A stretch of 64,000 nucleotides of DNA from Micromonospora musae (GTDB lineage Bacteria > Actinomycetota > Actinomycetes > Mycobacteriales > Micromonosporaceae): contig NZ_RAZT01000009.1 in NCBI RefSeq assembly GCF_003626635.1, positions 186,001 to 250,000 of the forward strand, in the 5' to 3' direction. Each line of letters begins with the position of its first letter. Position 1 is the stretch's first letter. The notes beneath the pieces were generated by a model. The model saw nothing but the letters and a program-made list of their open reading frames with translations. It did no database searches and was not told the origin of the DNA. The translations under genes and the position numbers were made by a program. Of this stretch, positions 26,187 to 35,750 are shown piece after piece.

Positions 26187-27785
26187 ATGAGTCTGCCGGC
26201 GTACCCCGTCGAGGCCGTTCCGAGCCCCTCCGGTCCGCCCGCCCCGACCCCGCCCGGCCCGGCCACCCCGGCCCCGGTCGAGGCCCGGCCCGGCTCCACC
26301 GCCGCCCGGGGGCATCTCTTCAACGGCGGGACGACCGCGCGGTACCGCGCGGTGCTCGCCGACGGCGTCGGCCGGGTCGCGCGGCGGGCCGCCGGTGTGG
26401 AGCGGCCGTTCACCGGGATCACCCCCGCCGAACTGGCGCCCCGGGTCTCCGGCATCGACCTGGACCGGCCGCTCGACGACACAACGGCCGCGCTCGACGA
26501 GCTCGACGAGGTCTACCTGCGCGACGCGGTCTGGTTCCACCATCCCCGCTACCTGGCGCACCTGAACTGCCCAGTGGTGATCCCGGCGCTGCTCGGCGAG
26601 GCGGTGCTGACCGCCGTGAACTCCTCGCTGGACACCTGGGACCAGAGCGTCGGCGCCACCCTGATCGAGCGACGGCTGGTCGACTGGACTGCGGAGCGGA
26701 TCGGCCTCGGCCCCGCCGCCGACGGGGTCTTCACCAGTGGGGGCAGCCAGTCCAACCTCCAGGCGATGCTGCTGGCCCGGGAGGAGGCGAGCCAGGCTGC
26801 GCCGAGCCCGCAGGCCCGCGCCGAGCTGCTGCCCCGGCTGCGGGTGCTCACCTCGACGGCCGGCCACTTCAGCGTGCAGAAGTCGGCGAAGCTGCTCGGG
26901 CTCTCCCCGGACGCGGTGCGCACGATCCCGACGGACGCGCAGCGGCGGATGATCCCGGCGGCGCTGCGCCGGGAGATCGAGCGCTGCCGCCGTGACGGCC
27001 AGGTGGTGATGGCCGTGGTGGCCACCGCCGGCACCACCGACTTCGGCTCGATCGACCCGCTCGACGAGATCGCCGGGATCTGCGCCGCGGCCGGCGTGTG
27101 GCTGCACGTCGACGCGGCGTACGGCTGCGGCCTGCTGACCTCGCCCACCCGCCGGCACCTGCTCGACGGGATCGAGCGGGCCGACTCGGTGACCGTGGAT
27201 TACCACAAGTCCTTCTTCCAGCCGGTCAGCTCCAGCGCCCTGCTGGTCCGCGACCGGCGGGTGCTGCGCCACGCCACCTACCACGCCGACTACCTCAACC
27301 CCGCCCGGATGGTCGAGCAGCGCATCCCCAACCAGGTGGACAAGAGCCTGCAGACCACGCGGCGGTTCGACGCCCTCAAGCTCTGGCTGACCCTGCGGGT
27401 GATGGGGCCGGACCAGCTCGGTGAGCTCTTCGACGAGGTGGTGGAGCGGGCCGCCGGCGCCTGGGAGCTGATCAGCGAGGACCCCCGGTTCGAGGTGGTG
27501 ACCAAGTCGCCGCTGAGCACCGTGGTCTTCCGCTACCTGCCCACCGGGCCGGGCCGGGGCCTCGCCGACGGGGCGAACCTGTACGCGCGGGAGGCGCTCG
27601 CCGCCTCCGGGGCCGCCCTGGTCGCCAGCACCACCGTCGACGGCCGGCACTTCCTCAAGTTCACCCTGCTCAACCCCGAGACGACCCTCGACGACGTCGG
27701 CCACGTGGTGCAGCTCATCGCCGAGCACGCCGGCCGGTACGTGCACGAGCGGACCACCGCCGACCTGGCCTGCCGGGTCGGCTGA
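26187..27785 (+). CDS. desA: Lysine decarboxylase of desferrioxamine synthesis
   Basis: This is a 532-residue group II PLP decarboxylase that makes cadaverine from lysine. The PLP lysine is Lys341 in VDYHKSFFQP, and VDAAYG holds the Asp that contacts the pyridine nitrogen; HADYLNP and the RFDALKLW helix are typical of DesA/RhbB-type enzymes. The ATG at 26187 follows GGAGGAC; the first 40 residues are Pro-rich. The 196-bp gap after the binding-protein gene holds only a small hairpin and no second iron box, so transcription probably reads through from 24900. It is followed by desB after 37 bp. Confidence 0.93.
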   Translation: MSLPAYPVEAVPSPSGPPAPTPPGPATPAPVEARPGSTAARGHLFNGGTTARYRAVLADGVGRVARRAAGVERPFTGITPAELAPRVSGIDLDRPLDDTTAALDELDEVYLRDAVWFHHPRYLAHLNCPVVIPALLGEAVLTAVNSSLDTWDQSVGATLIERRLVDWTAERIGLGPAADGVFTSGGSQSNLQAMLLAREEASQAAPSPQARAELLPRLRVLTSTAGHFSVQKSAKLLGLSPDAVRTIPTDAQRRMIPAALRREIERCRRDGQVVMAVVATAGTTDFGSIDPLDEIAGICAAAGVWLHVDAAYGCGLLTSPTRRHLLDGIERADSVTVDYHKSFFQPVSSSALLVRDRRVLRHATYHADYLNPARMVEQRIPNQVDKSLQTTRRFDALKLWLTLRVMGPDQLGELFDEVVERAAGAWELISEDPRFEVVTKSPLSTVVFRYLPTGPGRGLADGANLYAREALAASGAALVASTTVDGRHFLKFTLLNPETTLDDVGHVVQLIAEHAGRYVHERTTADLACRVG

Positions 27786-27822
27786 CCACCGAAGGCCTGC
27801 AAACCGCCCCGGGAGGGCCGTC

Positions 27823-29139
27823 ATGTCCACACACGACTTCATCGCGATCGGCCTCGGCCCCTACAACCTCGGCCTGGCCTGCCTCACCGCGCCGATCCCC
27901 GAACTGGACGGGGTGTTCCTGGAGGCCCGGCCGGGCGTCGACTGGCACCCCGGCATGCTGCTCTCCTCAGCCCGCCTGCAGACGCCGTTCCTGGCCGACC
28001 TGGTCAGCCTCGCCGACCCCACCTCGCCCTACTCGTTCCTCAACTACCTGAAGGAGACCGGGCGGCTCTACCCGTTCTACATCCGGGAGAGCTTCTATCC
28101 GCTGCGCAGTGAGTACAGCGCGTACTGCCGGTGGGCCGCCGCGAAGCTGCCGAACCTGCGCTTCAACCACGAGGTCACCGACGTCGAGTACGACCCGACC
28201 GACGGGCGCTACGTGGTGCGGGCCCGGATCGGCGCGGGACAGGAGGGCGGTGACGCGGGGGAGACGGTCACCTACCGGGCGCGGCACCTGGTGCTCGGCA
28301 CCGGCACCCCAGCGCACCTGCCGAAGGCGTGCGAGGGGCTGGGCGGCGACCCGGTGCACACCTCCCGCTACCTGGAGAACCGCGCGGCGCTGCGGACGAG
28401 GCGGAGCATCACGGTGATCGGCAGCGGGCAGAGCGCCGCGGAGATCTACCACGACCTGCTCGGCGACATCGACACGTACGGCTACCAGCTGAACTGGGTC
28501 ACCCGCTCGCCCCGCTTCTTCCCGCTGGAATACACCAAGCTGACGCTGGAGATGACCTCACCGGACTACGTGGACTACTTCCACGCCCTGCCGGAGGCGA
28601 CCCGCTACCGGCTGGAGTCCGAGCAGAAGGGGCTCTTCAAGGGCATCAGCGCGGACCTGATCGACGCGATCTTCGACCTGCTCTACGAGCGGAGCGTGAG
28701 CGGACCGGTGAACACCCGGCTGCTCACCAACACGGAGCTGGAGAGCGCCGGGTACGACCCGGCCACCGGCACGTACACCCTCGGGCTGCGGCACGTCGAG
28801 CAGGAGCGGGACTTCGCCCTCCGGACCGAGGCGCTGGTGCTCGCCACCGGCTACGGCTACCGGCCCCCGGCCTTCCTCGAACCGGTCCGGGACCGGATCC
28901 GCTGGGACGCGCACGGGCGCTTCGACGTCGCCCGCAACTACAGCATCGACCACACCGGCCGGGAGATCTTCCTCCAGAACGGCGGCACCCACACCCACAG
29001 CGTCACCTCGCCCGACCTCGGCATGGGTCCGTACCGCAACTCCTGGATCATCCGGGAGCTGCTCGGCCGCGAGCACTACCCGATCGAGAAGAGCATCACC
29101 TTCCAGGAGTTCGGCGCACCGGCGGGAACGGCGTCGTGA
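27823..29139 (+). CDS. desB: Cadaverine/lysine N-hydroxylase
   Basis: This 438-residue flavin N-monooxygenase of the IucD/PvdA/SidA family N-hydroxylates cadaverine to give N-hydroxycadaverine. The FAD motif is GLGPYNLGLA (about residue 10), the NADPH motif is GSGQSAAEIY (about 205) and the substrate/flavin region ATGYGYRPP follows. GGGAGG lies ahead of the ATG. The stop overlaps the desC GTG by 4 bp. Confidence 0.94.
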   Translation: MSTHDFIAIGLGPYNLGLACLTAPIPELDGVFLEARPGVDWHPGMLLSSARLQTPFLADLVSLADPTSPYSFLNYLKETGRLYPFYIRESFYPLRSEYSAYCRWAAAKLPNLRFNHEVTDVEYDPTDGRYVVRARIGAGQEGGDAGETVTYRARHLVLGTGTPAHLPKACEGLGGDPVHTSRYLENRAALRTRRSITVIGSGQSAAEIYHDLLGDIDTYGYQLNWVTRSPRFFPLEYTKLTLEMTSPDYVDYFHALPEATRYRLESEQKGLFKGISADLIDAIFDLLYERSVSGPVNTRLLTNTELESAGYDPATGTYTLGLRHVEQERDFALRTEALVLATGYGYRPPAFLEPVRDRIRWDAHGRFDVARNYSIDHTGREIFLQNGGTHTHSVTSPDLGMGPYRNSWIIRELLGREHYPIEKSITFQEFGAPAGTAS

Positions 29140-29807
29140 GCAGCCGGGACGAGCCGGGCACCGCGGAGCCGCGCACGGCCGGCGAGGTCGTCTTCAGCCG
29201 GCTCGACGCACGGTTGGGTGAGTTCACCCTGCGGCCGGTCGAGCCGGAGGCCGACGCCGCGCTGCTGCACTGCTGGGTGACCCACCCCAAGGCCGCGTTC
29301 TGGCTGATGCAGGACGCCGACGTGGCCGAGGTGACGCAGGAGTACCGGCGCATCGCCGAGCACCCGCACCACGAGGCGTACCTGGGCCACTGGCGCGGCC
29401 GGCCGGCCTTCCTGGCCGAGCGCTACGACCCCGCGCGCGTCGAGCTGGTCGGCCTGTACGACGCTCACCCCGGCGACGTGGGCATGCACTTCCTCTGCGC
29501 GCCCGCCGACGCCCCCGCGCACGGCTTCACCCGCGCGGTGATCACCACGGTGATGGCCTGGCTCTTCGCCGACCCGTCGACGCGACGGGTGGTGGTCGAG
29601 CCGGACGTGCGCAACACCGCCGTGCACGCGCTGAACGCCGCCGTCGGCTTCGACGTCGTCGGCACCGTCACGAAACCCGAGAAGGACGCCCTGTTGAGCA
29701 TCTGCACCCGCGCCCGCTTCCACACCACCACCGGCCTCGGCTCGGCCAGCCGCCCCGGCCCCGCAGCCGTCACCGGCGTACCCAGCACGGACGGAGCCTC
29801 GGCGTGA
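29136..29807 (+). CDS. desC: N-hydroxycadaverine acyltransferase
   Basis: This 223-residue GNAT of the IucB/RhbD family transfers acetyl or succinyl from CoA onto N-hydroxycadaverine. RPVEPEADAALLHCWVT opens the domain, HPGDVGMHFL lies in the centre and EPDVRNTAVHALN completes the acyl-CoA site. The GTG at 29136 overlaps desB, and its own end overlaps desD by 4 bp, giving a tightly coupled desBCD. A paralogue lies at 19224-19844 in the divergent operon. Confidence 0.93.
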   Translation: MSSRDEPGTAEPRTAGEVVFSRLDARLGEFTLRPVEPEADAALLHCWVTHPKAAFWLMQDADVAEVTQEYRRIAEHPHHEAYLGHWRGRPAFLAERYDPARVELVGLYDAHPGDVGMHFLCAPADAPAHGFTRAVITTVMAWLFADPSTRRVVVEPDVRNTAVHALNAAVGFDVVGTVTKPEKDALLSICTRARFHTTTGLGSASRPGPAAVTGVPSTDGASA

Positions 29808-31693
29808 CCGTGTTCGACCCCGTCGCCCACCTCGCCCCCGCGCACTGGGCCCGAGCCAACCGGCTGCTGGTGCGCAAGGCCCTCGCCGAGTTCACTCACG
29901 AACGGCTGCTCGCCCCGGAACCCACGGCCGCGCCCTCCGGCGCCACCGCCGCGGAGCCGGCCGGCTCCGGCGACACCCCGAAGTGGTACGTGCTGCGCAG
30001 CGACGACGCTGCGGTGACGTACCGCTTCGCCGCCGTCGTGCGTAGCCTCGAGCACTGGCAGATCGACGCCGCCAGCATCACCCGGCACCGCGGCGACGAC
30101 GAGTTGCCGCTGGACGCGGTCGACCTGATCATCGAGCTGCGTGCGGCGCTCGGGCTCTCCGACCAGGTCCTCCCGGTCTACCTGGAGGAGATCACCTCCA
30201 CGCTGGCCGGCATCGCGTACAAACTGGACCGCCCGCAGCCGACCGCGAAGGAGCTCGCGGGGGCCGACTTCCAGACCATCGAGACCTCGATGACCGAGGG
30301 GCACCCCTGCTTCGTGGCGAACAACGGTCGGCTCGGTTTCGGCATCGACGAGTACCACCGGTACGCCCCAGAGGCGGCCCGCCCGGTCCGGCTGGTCTGG
30401 GTCGCGGCGCACCGCGACCACGCGCAGTTCAGCCACGGCGCCGACCTCGACTACGACGCCCTGATCACCGGCGAGCTCGGTGCCGAGACGCTGTCCCGGT
30501 TCGAGGCCGTTCTGGCCGGCTTCGGCCTCGACCTGGACGACTACCTGCTGATCCCGGTCCACCCGTGGCAGTGGCAGAACCGGATCGCCGTCACCTTCGC
30601 CGGCGAGGTGGCGCAGCGTCGCCTGGTCTGCCTCGGTCCCGGGCCCGACGAACACCTCGCCCAGCAGTCCATCCGCACCTTCTTCAACCTCACCGACCCG
30701 CACCGGCACTACGTCAAGACCGCGCTCTCCGTGCTCAACATGGGGTTCATGCGGGGGCTCTCGGCCGCGTACATGGCGGGCACCCCGGCCATCAACGACT
30801 GGCTCGCCGACCTGATCGCCGCCGACGAGGTCTTCACCGCGACCGGGCTCACCGTGCTGCGGGAGCGGGCCGCCGTCGGCTACCGGCACCAGCAGTACGA
30901 GGCGGCCACCGACCGGTACTCGCCGTACCGGAAGATGCTCGCCGCGCTCTGGCGGGAGAGCCCGGTGCCGAGCCTGGGGCCGGGGCGGCGCTTGGCCACC
31001 ATGGCCTCGCTGCTGCACGTCGACCACGACGGCGGTTCGCTCGCCGCCGCCCTCGTCGCCCGGTCCGGGCTGACGCCGCAGGCGTGGCTGCGCCGCTACC
31101 TGGACGCCTACCTGACCCCGCTGCTGCACGCCTTCTACGCCTATGACCTGGCCTTCATGCCGCACGGCGAGAACGTGATCCTCGTCCTCGACGACCAGGA
31201 CACCGTCGAGCGGGCGATCTTCAAGGACATCGCCGAGGAGATCGTCGTGATGAGCCCCGACCGGCCGCTGCCGCCGGCGGTCGAGCGGATCCGGGCCGAC
31301 GTGCCGGAGGAGGAGCGGCTGCTCGCCATCTTCACCGACGTCGTGGACTGCTACCTGCGGCACCTCTGCGCGGTGCTGGCCGAGGCCGGCACGCTCACCG
31401 AGGAGACCTTCTGGCGCACGGTGGCCGGCTGCGCCGCCGACTACCTGGCGAGCGTCCCGCACCTGGCCGAGCGGATCGCCCGGTACGACCTGTTCGCGCC
31501 GGAGTTCGCGCTCTCCTGCCTGAACCGGCTCCAGCTGCGCAACAACCAGCAGATGGTCGACCTCGCCGACCCGTCGGCGGCGCTGCAGTTCGTCGGCACG
31601 CTGGTCAATCCGCTGGCCCCGTACGCGCCCGCGCCTGAGGCCGACGCCGTCGGGGCGACCGGGGTGGCCCGGACGCCCCGACGGCGCGTCTAA
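29804..31693 (+). CDS. desD: Desferrioxamine synthetase (NIS synthetase)
   Basis: This is a 629-residue IucA/IucC-type NRPS-independent siderophore synthetase that joins N-hydroxy-N-succinyl-cadaverine units into desferrioxamines using ATP. Conserved blocks are present: EGHPCFVANNGRLGFG (ATP/phosphate), HPWQWQ, NLTDPHRHYVKTALS and MPHGENVILVL. It is a DesD-like type C synthetase of full length. The GTG at 29804 overlaps desC. It closes the biosynthetic operon; the next gene begins 7 bp later. Confidence 0.95.
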   Translation: MTVFDPVAHLAPAHWARANRLLVRKALAEFTHERLLAPEPTAAPSGATAAEPAGSGDTPKWYVLRSDDAAVTYRFAAVVRSLEHWQIDAASITRHRGDDELPLDAVDLIIELRAALGLSDQVLPVYLEEITSTLAGIAYKLDRPQPTAKELAGADFQTIETSMTEGHPCFVANNGRLGFGIDEYHRYAPEAARPVRLVWVAAHRDHAQFSHGADLDYDALITGELGAETLSRFEAVLAGFGLDLDDYLLIPVHPWQWQNRIAVTFAGEVAQRRLVCLGPGPDEHLAQQSIRTFFNLTDPHRHYVKTALSVLNMGFMRGLSAAYMAGTPAINDWLADLIAADEVFTATGLTVLRERAAVGYRHQQYEAATDRYSPYRKMLAALWRESPVPSLGPGRRLATMASLLHVDHDGGSLAAALVARSGLTPQAWLRRYLDAYLTPLLHAFYAYDLAFMPHGENVILVLDDQDTVERAIFKDIAEEIVVMSPDRPLPPAVERIRADVPEEERLLAIFTDVVDCYLRHLCAVLAEAGTLTEETFWRTVAGCAADYLASVPHLAERIARYDLFAPEFALSCLNRLQLRNNQQMVDLADPSAALQFVGTLVNPLAPYAPAPEADAVGATGVARTPRRRV

Positions 31694-31700
31694 TGACCCG

Positions 31701-32201
31701 ATGACCATCCTGCGCACGCTGAGCCTGCTCGCCGCGACGGTGACCACGGGCCTGATGGCCGGCCTCTTCGCCGCGTTCGCCTACTCCGTCATGCCCGGCC
31801 TGGTGCGCGCCGACGCCCGCACGCTGGTCCTCGCCATGCAGCGGATCAACGAGGCCATCCTCAACGGCTGGTTCCTCGGCTGCTTCTTCGGCGCACTGCT
31901 CTTCACCGGCGCGGCCGCGGCCCTGCACGCGAGCGGCGACTGGAGCGCGGCGCTGCCCTGGATCGTGGCGGCGCTGGTGCTCTACCTGGTCGTCCTGGTG
32001 GTCACCATGGCGCTCAACGTGCCGCTGAACAACGCGCTCGCCCGGGTCGGTGACCCCGATCGGCTCGCCGACGTCGCGGCGGCGCGGGACCGGTTCGCCC
32101 CGGCGTGGATCCGCTGGAACCTGGTGCGCGCGGTCGCCTCGACCGCCGGCTTCGTGCTGCTCACCTGGGCGCTGGTGGTGCACGGGCGGATCGCCGGCTG
32201 A
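31701..32201 (+). CDS. DUF1772 (anthrone-oxygenase-like) membrane protein
   Basis: This is a 166-residue integral membrane protein with four helices: residues about 5-27, 54-75, 88-111 and 143-162. The conserved pattern ...FAYSVMPGL, MQRIN, and VPLNNAL between helices 3 and 4 is that of the DUF1772 family. The function is unknown in most bacteria. It begins 7 bp after desD, so it may be co-transcribed and iron-regulated, although nothing in the sequence ties it to siderophores. Confidence 0.82.
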   Translation: MTILRTLSLLAATVTTGLMAGLFAAFAYSVMPGLVRADARTLVLAMQRINEAILNGWFLGCFFGALLFTGAAAALHASGDWSAALPWIVAALVLYLVVLVVTMALNVPLNNALARVGDPDRLADVAAARDRFAPAWIRWNLVRAVASTAGFVLLTWALVVHGRIAG

Positions 32202-32226
32202 GCCCGGCCGGGAAAGACCGGCCCGG

Positions 32227-32712
32227 TCAGAACTCGCAGTACATGACGTGCAGGCCGACCCGGCCGAGGGTGGGGTGCCGGAACGCGCCCGGCACGGTGC
32301 CGACCACCGTGAAACCCTCCCGCAGGTACACCTCGACGGCCGCCCGGTTGGTCTCCACGACCGCGTTGAACTGCATGCCCGCGTACCCCTGCCGCCGCGC
32401 CCAGTCCAGCGCGTCCCGGCAGAGCGCGGTGCCCACACCGCGACCGCGCGCGTCCGCCGCCACCATGAAGCTCGCGGTGGAGACGTGCGAGCCGGGCCCG
32501 GGGCGGTTGGGGCCCATCTTGGCCGTACCGAGGACCCGCTCGCCCTCCACCGCCACCGCGGTACGTCCCGGCGGGACGTCCACCCATAGGTCGTACGCCT
32601 CGTCGGCGGTCAGCGCCGGGTCGTAGACGAAGGTCTCCTCTGCCCGGACGACGTCGGAGATGATCGGCCACACCTGCGCCCAGTCCTGCGGGGCGAACTC
32701 CCGGATCCGCAC
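32227..32712 (-). CDS. GNAT family N-acetyltransferase
   Basis: This 161-residue single GNAT domain has the acetyl-CoA loop VAADARGRGVGTALC (about 90-104) and a following helix (ALDWARRQGYAGMQFNAV). The substrate is unknown. It is convergent with the DUF1772 gene; a 6-bp hairpin (32206-32223) lies in the gap. Confidence 0.85.
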   Translation of the reverse strand: MRIREFAPQDWAQVWPIISDVVRAEETFVYDPALTADEAYDLWVDVPPGRTAVAVEGERVLGTAKMGPNRPGPGSHVSTASFMVAADARGRGVGTALCRDALDWARRQGYAGMQFNAVVETNRAAVEVYLREGFTVVGTVPGAFRHPTLGRVGLHVMYCEF

Positions 32713-32829
32713 CCCGGCAGGCTAGGAGCGCCGACCCGGCGAGGCAACCGGGTTTCCCGCCGGGCGGCCGTCGAGGGTGCGGTGCCGGTGGCTCGGCCGT
32801 CAGGGGCGCCCGCTGTCGGTGCCCGACCC

Positions 32830-32835
32830 TAGACT
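32830..32835 (+). promoter_or_regulatory. -10 element for a leaderless transcript
   Basis: TAGACT ends eight bases before the ATG at 32844, the spacing expected of a leaderless mRNA. No Shine-Dalgarno sequence precedes that ATG. Confidence 0.5.
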
Positions 32836-32843
32836 CCGCGGCC

Positions 32844-33236
32844 ATGGTGATGGTCAAGTTCATCGACGAGACCACGAGCGGCGCCAAGGCCGACGCGTGG
32901 CACCTGGAGATCTTCGAGGAGCGGCTGGCGCTGCGGGAACTCATCCGCCGCCGGGTCTTCCAGGAGGTGGCCGAGTACAACGCCGGGCAGCCCGAGGTCT
33001 TCCGCGGCCTGGTGCAGCCCAGCGACGCCGAGCGCACGCTCAACGGCTACCGGTTGCGCGAGCCCCGCCGGGTCGACGCCGAGCAGCAGTACGATCGCGC
33101 GATCGAGGCGTTCGGGCGGAACGGGTTCGTGGTGCTCGTCGACGACCGGCAGGTCGACCACCTCGACACGGAGGTGCAGCTGCGCGCCGGCACCGAGGTC
33201 TGCTTCCTCAAGCTCGTCCCGCTGGTCGGTGGCTGA
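32844..33236 (+). CDS. Small hypothetical protein paired with DUF4132
   Basis: This is an acidic/basic mixed protein of 130 residues that I do not recognise. It has no signal peptide, helix-turn-helix or metal motif. A helical N-terminal half (EIFEERLALRELIRRRVFQEV) is followed by a ubiquitin-like or beta-grasp-looking C-terminus (FVVLVDDRQVDHLDTEVQL...EVCFLKLVPLVGG) ending in Gly-Gly. The stop overlaps the ATG of the DUF4132 gene by one base (TGATG), so the two proteins are made together. The C-terminal Gly-Gly is noted without claiming conjugation. Confidence 0.72.
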   Translation: MVMVKFIDETTSGAKADAWHLEIFEERLALRELIRRRVFQEVAEYNAGQPEVFRGLVQPSDAERTLNGYRLREPRRVDAEQQYDRAIEAFGRNGFVVLVDDRQVDHLDTEVQLRAGTEVCFLKLVPLVGG

Positions 33237-35743
33237 TGAGCGCCCACGACAAGCACGTCGCCAAGCTCCGGCGGCTCGCCACCGGCGACGACCTCGCCGC
33301 GATCGTCACGGAGCTGGCCTGGCTCGCGCGGCACTTCCACGGCGGCTGGTACTACGAGGGCCCCCGGATCGCGGGTGCGCTCGACGCGCTGCCCGACGAC
33401 CGGCGGGCCCGGCTCGCCACCGCCCTGGTCGACCGGCTCGCGGCGGGCGACCCGTCGGACGCCGACGGCGAGGCCGAGGCCGAGGCGTTGACCACGCTCG
33501 TGGCGTTGCTGCTGCGCAGGTTCGGCGAGGCGGTCGCCGTCGCCGACCTCCGGCGGCTGCTCGACCACGCCACCGGACGGTGGATCTGGTGGCTCGCCGA
33601 CGAGTACGCCCAGCTGTGCCAGGTGGTGTACGAGACCGACGGAACTCTGCCCGGGGAGGTCGTCGCGGTGCTGCGCCGCACCGAGGTCACCGGCTACGGA
33701 CCCACCGGTCTGGTACGGCAGCTGCTCCAGCGGGTCCGGGAGCCGGTGCTGAACCCGGGTGAGGCGTGGAGTGACCTTCTGCTGGCCGAGCTGCCCGCGC
33801 TCGGCGCCGACTGGCCGGAGCTGGTGGCGCACGCGCGGAGCGCGACCTCCGCCCGCCCCTCCGACAAATGGGATCGGCAGGCCCGCGCGCTGCTCGACCG
33901 GGTCGGGGCTGACCTCTACCGCAAGACGGCGCTCACCTGGCTGGCGCAGGTCGGTCGCCCCCGCACCGTCCCGATCCTCGCGCGCGCTCACGAGCAGGAC
34001 TTCTCCCAGGCGTACGACCCGTACAACTCGACGGCCCTGCGTGGGCTCATCTGGCTGCTCGCGCTCGCCGCCGAAGGCGCGGACGCCGAGGTCGCCCGGG
34101 AGCTGGGGCGGCTGGTGGAGACTTCGCTGCGCAAGGTTCCGGGGATCGGCCCGCGCAACCCGAAGGTGGCCAACGCCGCGGTCCACGCGCTCGCCCGCCT
34201 CGACGGCGAGCCGGCCCTGGCCCAGCTCGCCCGGCTCTCCACCCGGGTCACCTTCAAGGGCACGCTCAAGGAGCTGCACAAGGCGCTCGACGCGCGCGCC
34301 GCCGCGCTCGGGCTGTCCCGGGCCGAGGTCGAGGAGCTGGCGGTGCCGACGTACGACCTGACCCGCGTGGGCCGGCGGGTCGAGACGTTCGGCGACGTCA
34401 CCGCCGAGCTGGTGGTGCAGGGCGCCGACGTCGCGCTGCACTGGCGCAACGCCGCCGGCCGTCCGGTGCGGACGGTGCCCGCCGCGGTCCGCCGCGAGCA
34501 TCCGGAGCGGTTGCGGGAGCTGAAGGCGGCGGCGAAGGACATCGAGAAGATGCTGGCCGCGCAGGCCGAACGGCTGGACCGGCAGTTCCTCGCCCGACGG
34601 CGCTGGCGGTACGCGGCGTGGCGGGCGCAGTATCTGGACCACCCGCTGGTCGGCACGCTCGGGCGGCGGCTGATCTGGCTCGTCGACGGCGTGCCGTGCG
34701 GCTACGCCGACGACGCGCTGCGCACCGTCGACGGCGCGCCGGTCACGGCGGCCGACGACGCCGAGGTGACGATCTGGCACCCGATCGGCCGTGACGTCGC
34801 CGAGGTGCTCGGCTGGCGCGAGTGGCTGGAGCGCCACGCCGTGGTGCAGCCGTTCAAGCAGGCGCACCGGGAGGTCTACCTGCTCACCGCCGCCGAGGAG
34901 CGCACCGAGGTCTACTCCAACCGGTTCGCCGCGCACGTGCTGCGCCAGCACCAGTTTCACGCGCTCGCCGCGGTGCGGGGGTGGCGCAACCGACTCCGGT
35001 TGATGGTGGACGACGAGTACCCTCCGGCGACCCGTGAGCTGCCCGAGTGGGGGCTGCGCGCCGAGTACTGGGTGGAGGGGGCCGGTGACGACTACGACAC
35101 CGACGCCACCGACACCGGCACCTACCTGCGGGTGGTCACCGACCAGGTCCGCTTCTACCCGCTCGGCGCCGCGGAGAACAGCGCGCACGCCGGCGGTGGC
35201 GGGTACGCGCAGTGGATCCCCGGGGGCAGCGAGCCGACCGGCCCGCTGCCGCTGGAGCAGATCCCGCCGCTGGTCTTCAGCGAGGTCATGCGGGACATCG
35301 ACCTCTTCGTCGGGGTGGCCAGTGTGGGCAACGACCCGACCTGGCAGGACGGCGGGCCGGAGGGCCGCTACCGGGAGTACTGGCAGTCGTACAGCTTCGG
35401 TGAGCTGTCGGCGACCGCCGAGACCCGGCGGGACCTGCTCACCCGGCTGCTGCCCCGGCTGGCCGTCGCCGACCGGTGCCGGATGGAGGGGCGCTTCCTC
35501 GTGGTCCGTGGCGACCTGCGCACATACAAGATCCACCTCGGGTCGGGGAACATCCTGATGAGCCCCAACGACGAGTACCTCTGCATCGTGCCGCAGCAGT
35601 CGGGGTCCGCCGGCAACGGTGAGCTCTTCCTGCCGTTCGAGGGCGACCGGATGCTCGGTGTCGTGCTCAGCAAGGCGCTGCTGCTCGCCCGGGACACCGA
35701 GGTCACCGACCCGACGATCGTCTCCCAGCTGCGCCGTCGCTGA
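33236..35743 (+). CDS. DUF4132 domain protein
   Basis: This is an 835-residue cytosolic protein. The N-terminal two-fifths is helical and HEAT-like (repeated ARE/LARL segments). The C-terminal half matches the DUF4132 type: FAAHVLRQHQFHALAAVRGW, a catalytic-looking DDEYPP, PPLVFSEVMRDIDLFVGVASVGNDP and a final YKIHLGSGNILM. Such proteins often sit beside WGR/MolR-like genes and their biochemistry is unknown. Here the partner is the small gene just upstream. The ATG at 33236 follows that stop directly. A strong hairpin terminates the pair. Confidence 0.82.
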   Translation: MSAHDKHVAKLRRLATGDDLAAIVTELAWLARHFHGGWYYEGPRIAGALDALPDDRRARLATALVDRLAAGDPSDADGEAEAEALTTLVALLLRRFGEAVAVADLRRLLDHATGRWIWWLADEYAQLCQVVYETDGTLPGEVVAVLRRTEVTGYGPTGLVRQLLQRVREPVLNPGEAWSDLLLAELPALGADWPELVAHARSATSARPSDKWDRQARALLDRVGADLYRKTALTWLAQVGRPRTVPILARAHEQDFSQAYDPYNSTALRGLIWLLALAAEGADAEVARELGRLVETSLRKVPGIGPRNPKVANAAVHALARLDGEPALAQLARLSTRVTFKGTLKELHKALDARAAALGLSRAEVEELAVPTYDLTRVGRRVETFGDVTAELVVQGADVALHWRNAAGRPVRTVPAAVRREHPERLRELKAAAKDIEKMLAAQAERLDRQFLARRRWRYAAWRAQYLDHPLVGTLGRRLIWLVDGVPCGYADDALRTVDGAPVTAADDAEVTIWHPIGRDVAEVLGWREWLERHAVVQPFKQAHREVYLLTAAEERTEVYSNRFAAHVLRQHQFHALAAVRGWRNRLRLMVDDEYPPATRELPEWGLRAEYWVEGAGDDYDTDATDTGTYLRVVTDQVRFYPLGAAENSAHAGGGGYAQWIPGGSEPTGPLPLEQIPPLVFSEVMRDIDLFVGVASVGNDPTWQDGGPEGRYREYWQSYSFGELSATAETRRDLLTRLLPRLAVADRCRMEGRFLVVRGDLRTYKIHLGSGNILMSPNDEYLCIVPQQSGSAGNGELFLPFEGDRMLGVVLSKALLLARDTEVTDPTIVSQLRRR

Positions 35744-35750
35744 GTTCCCG

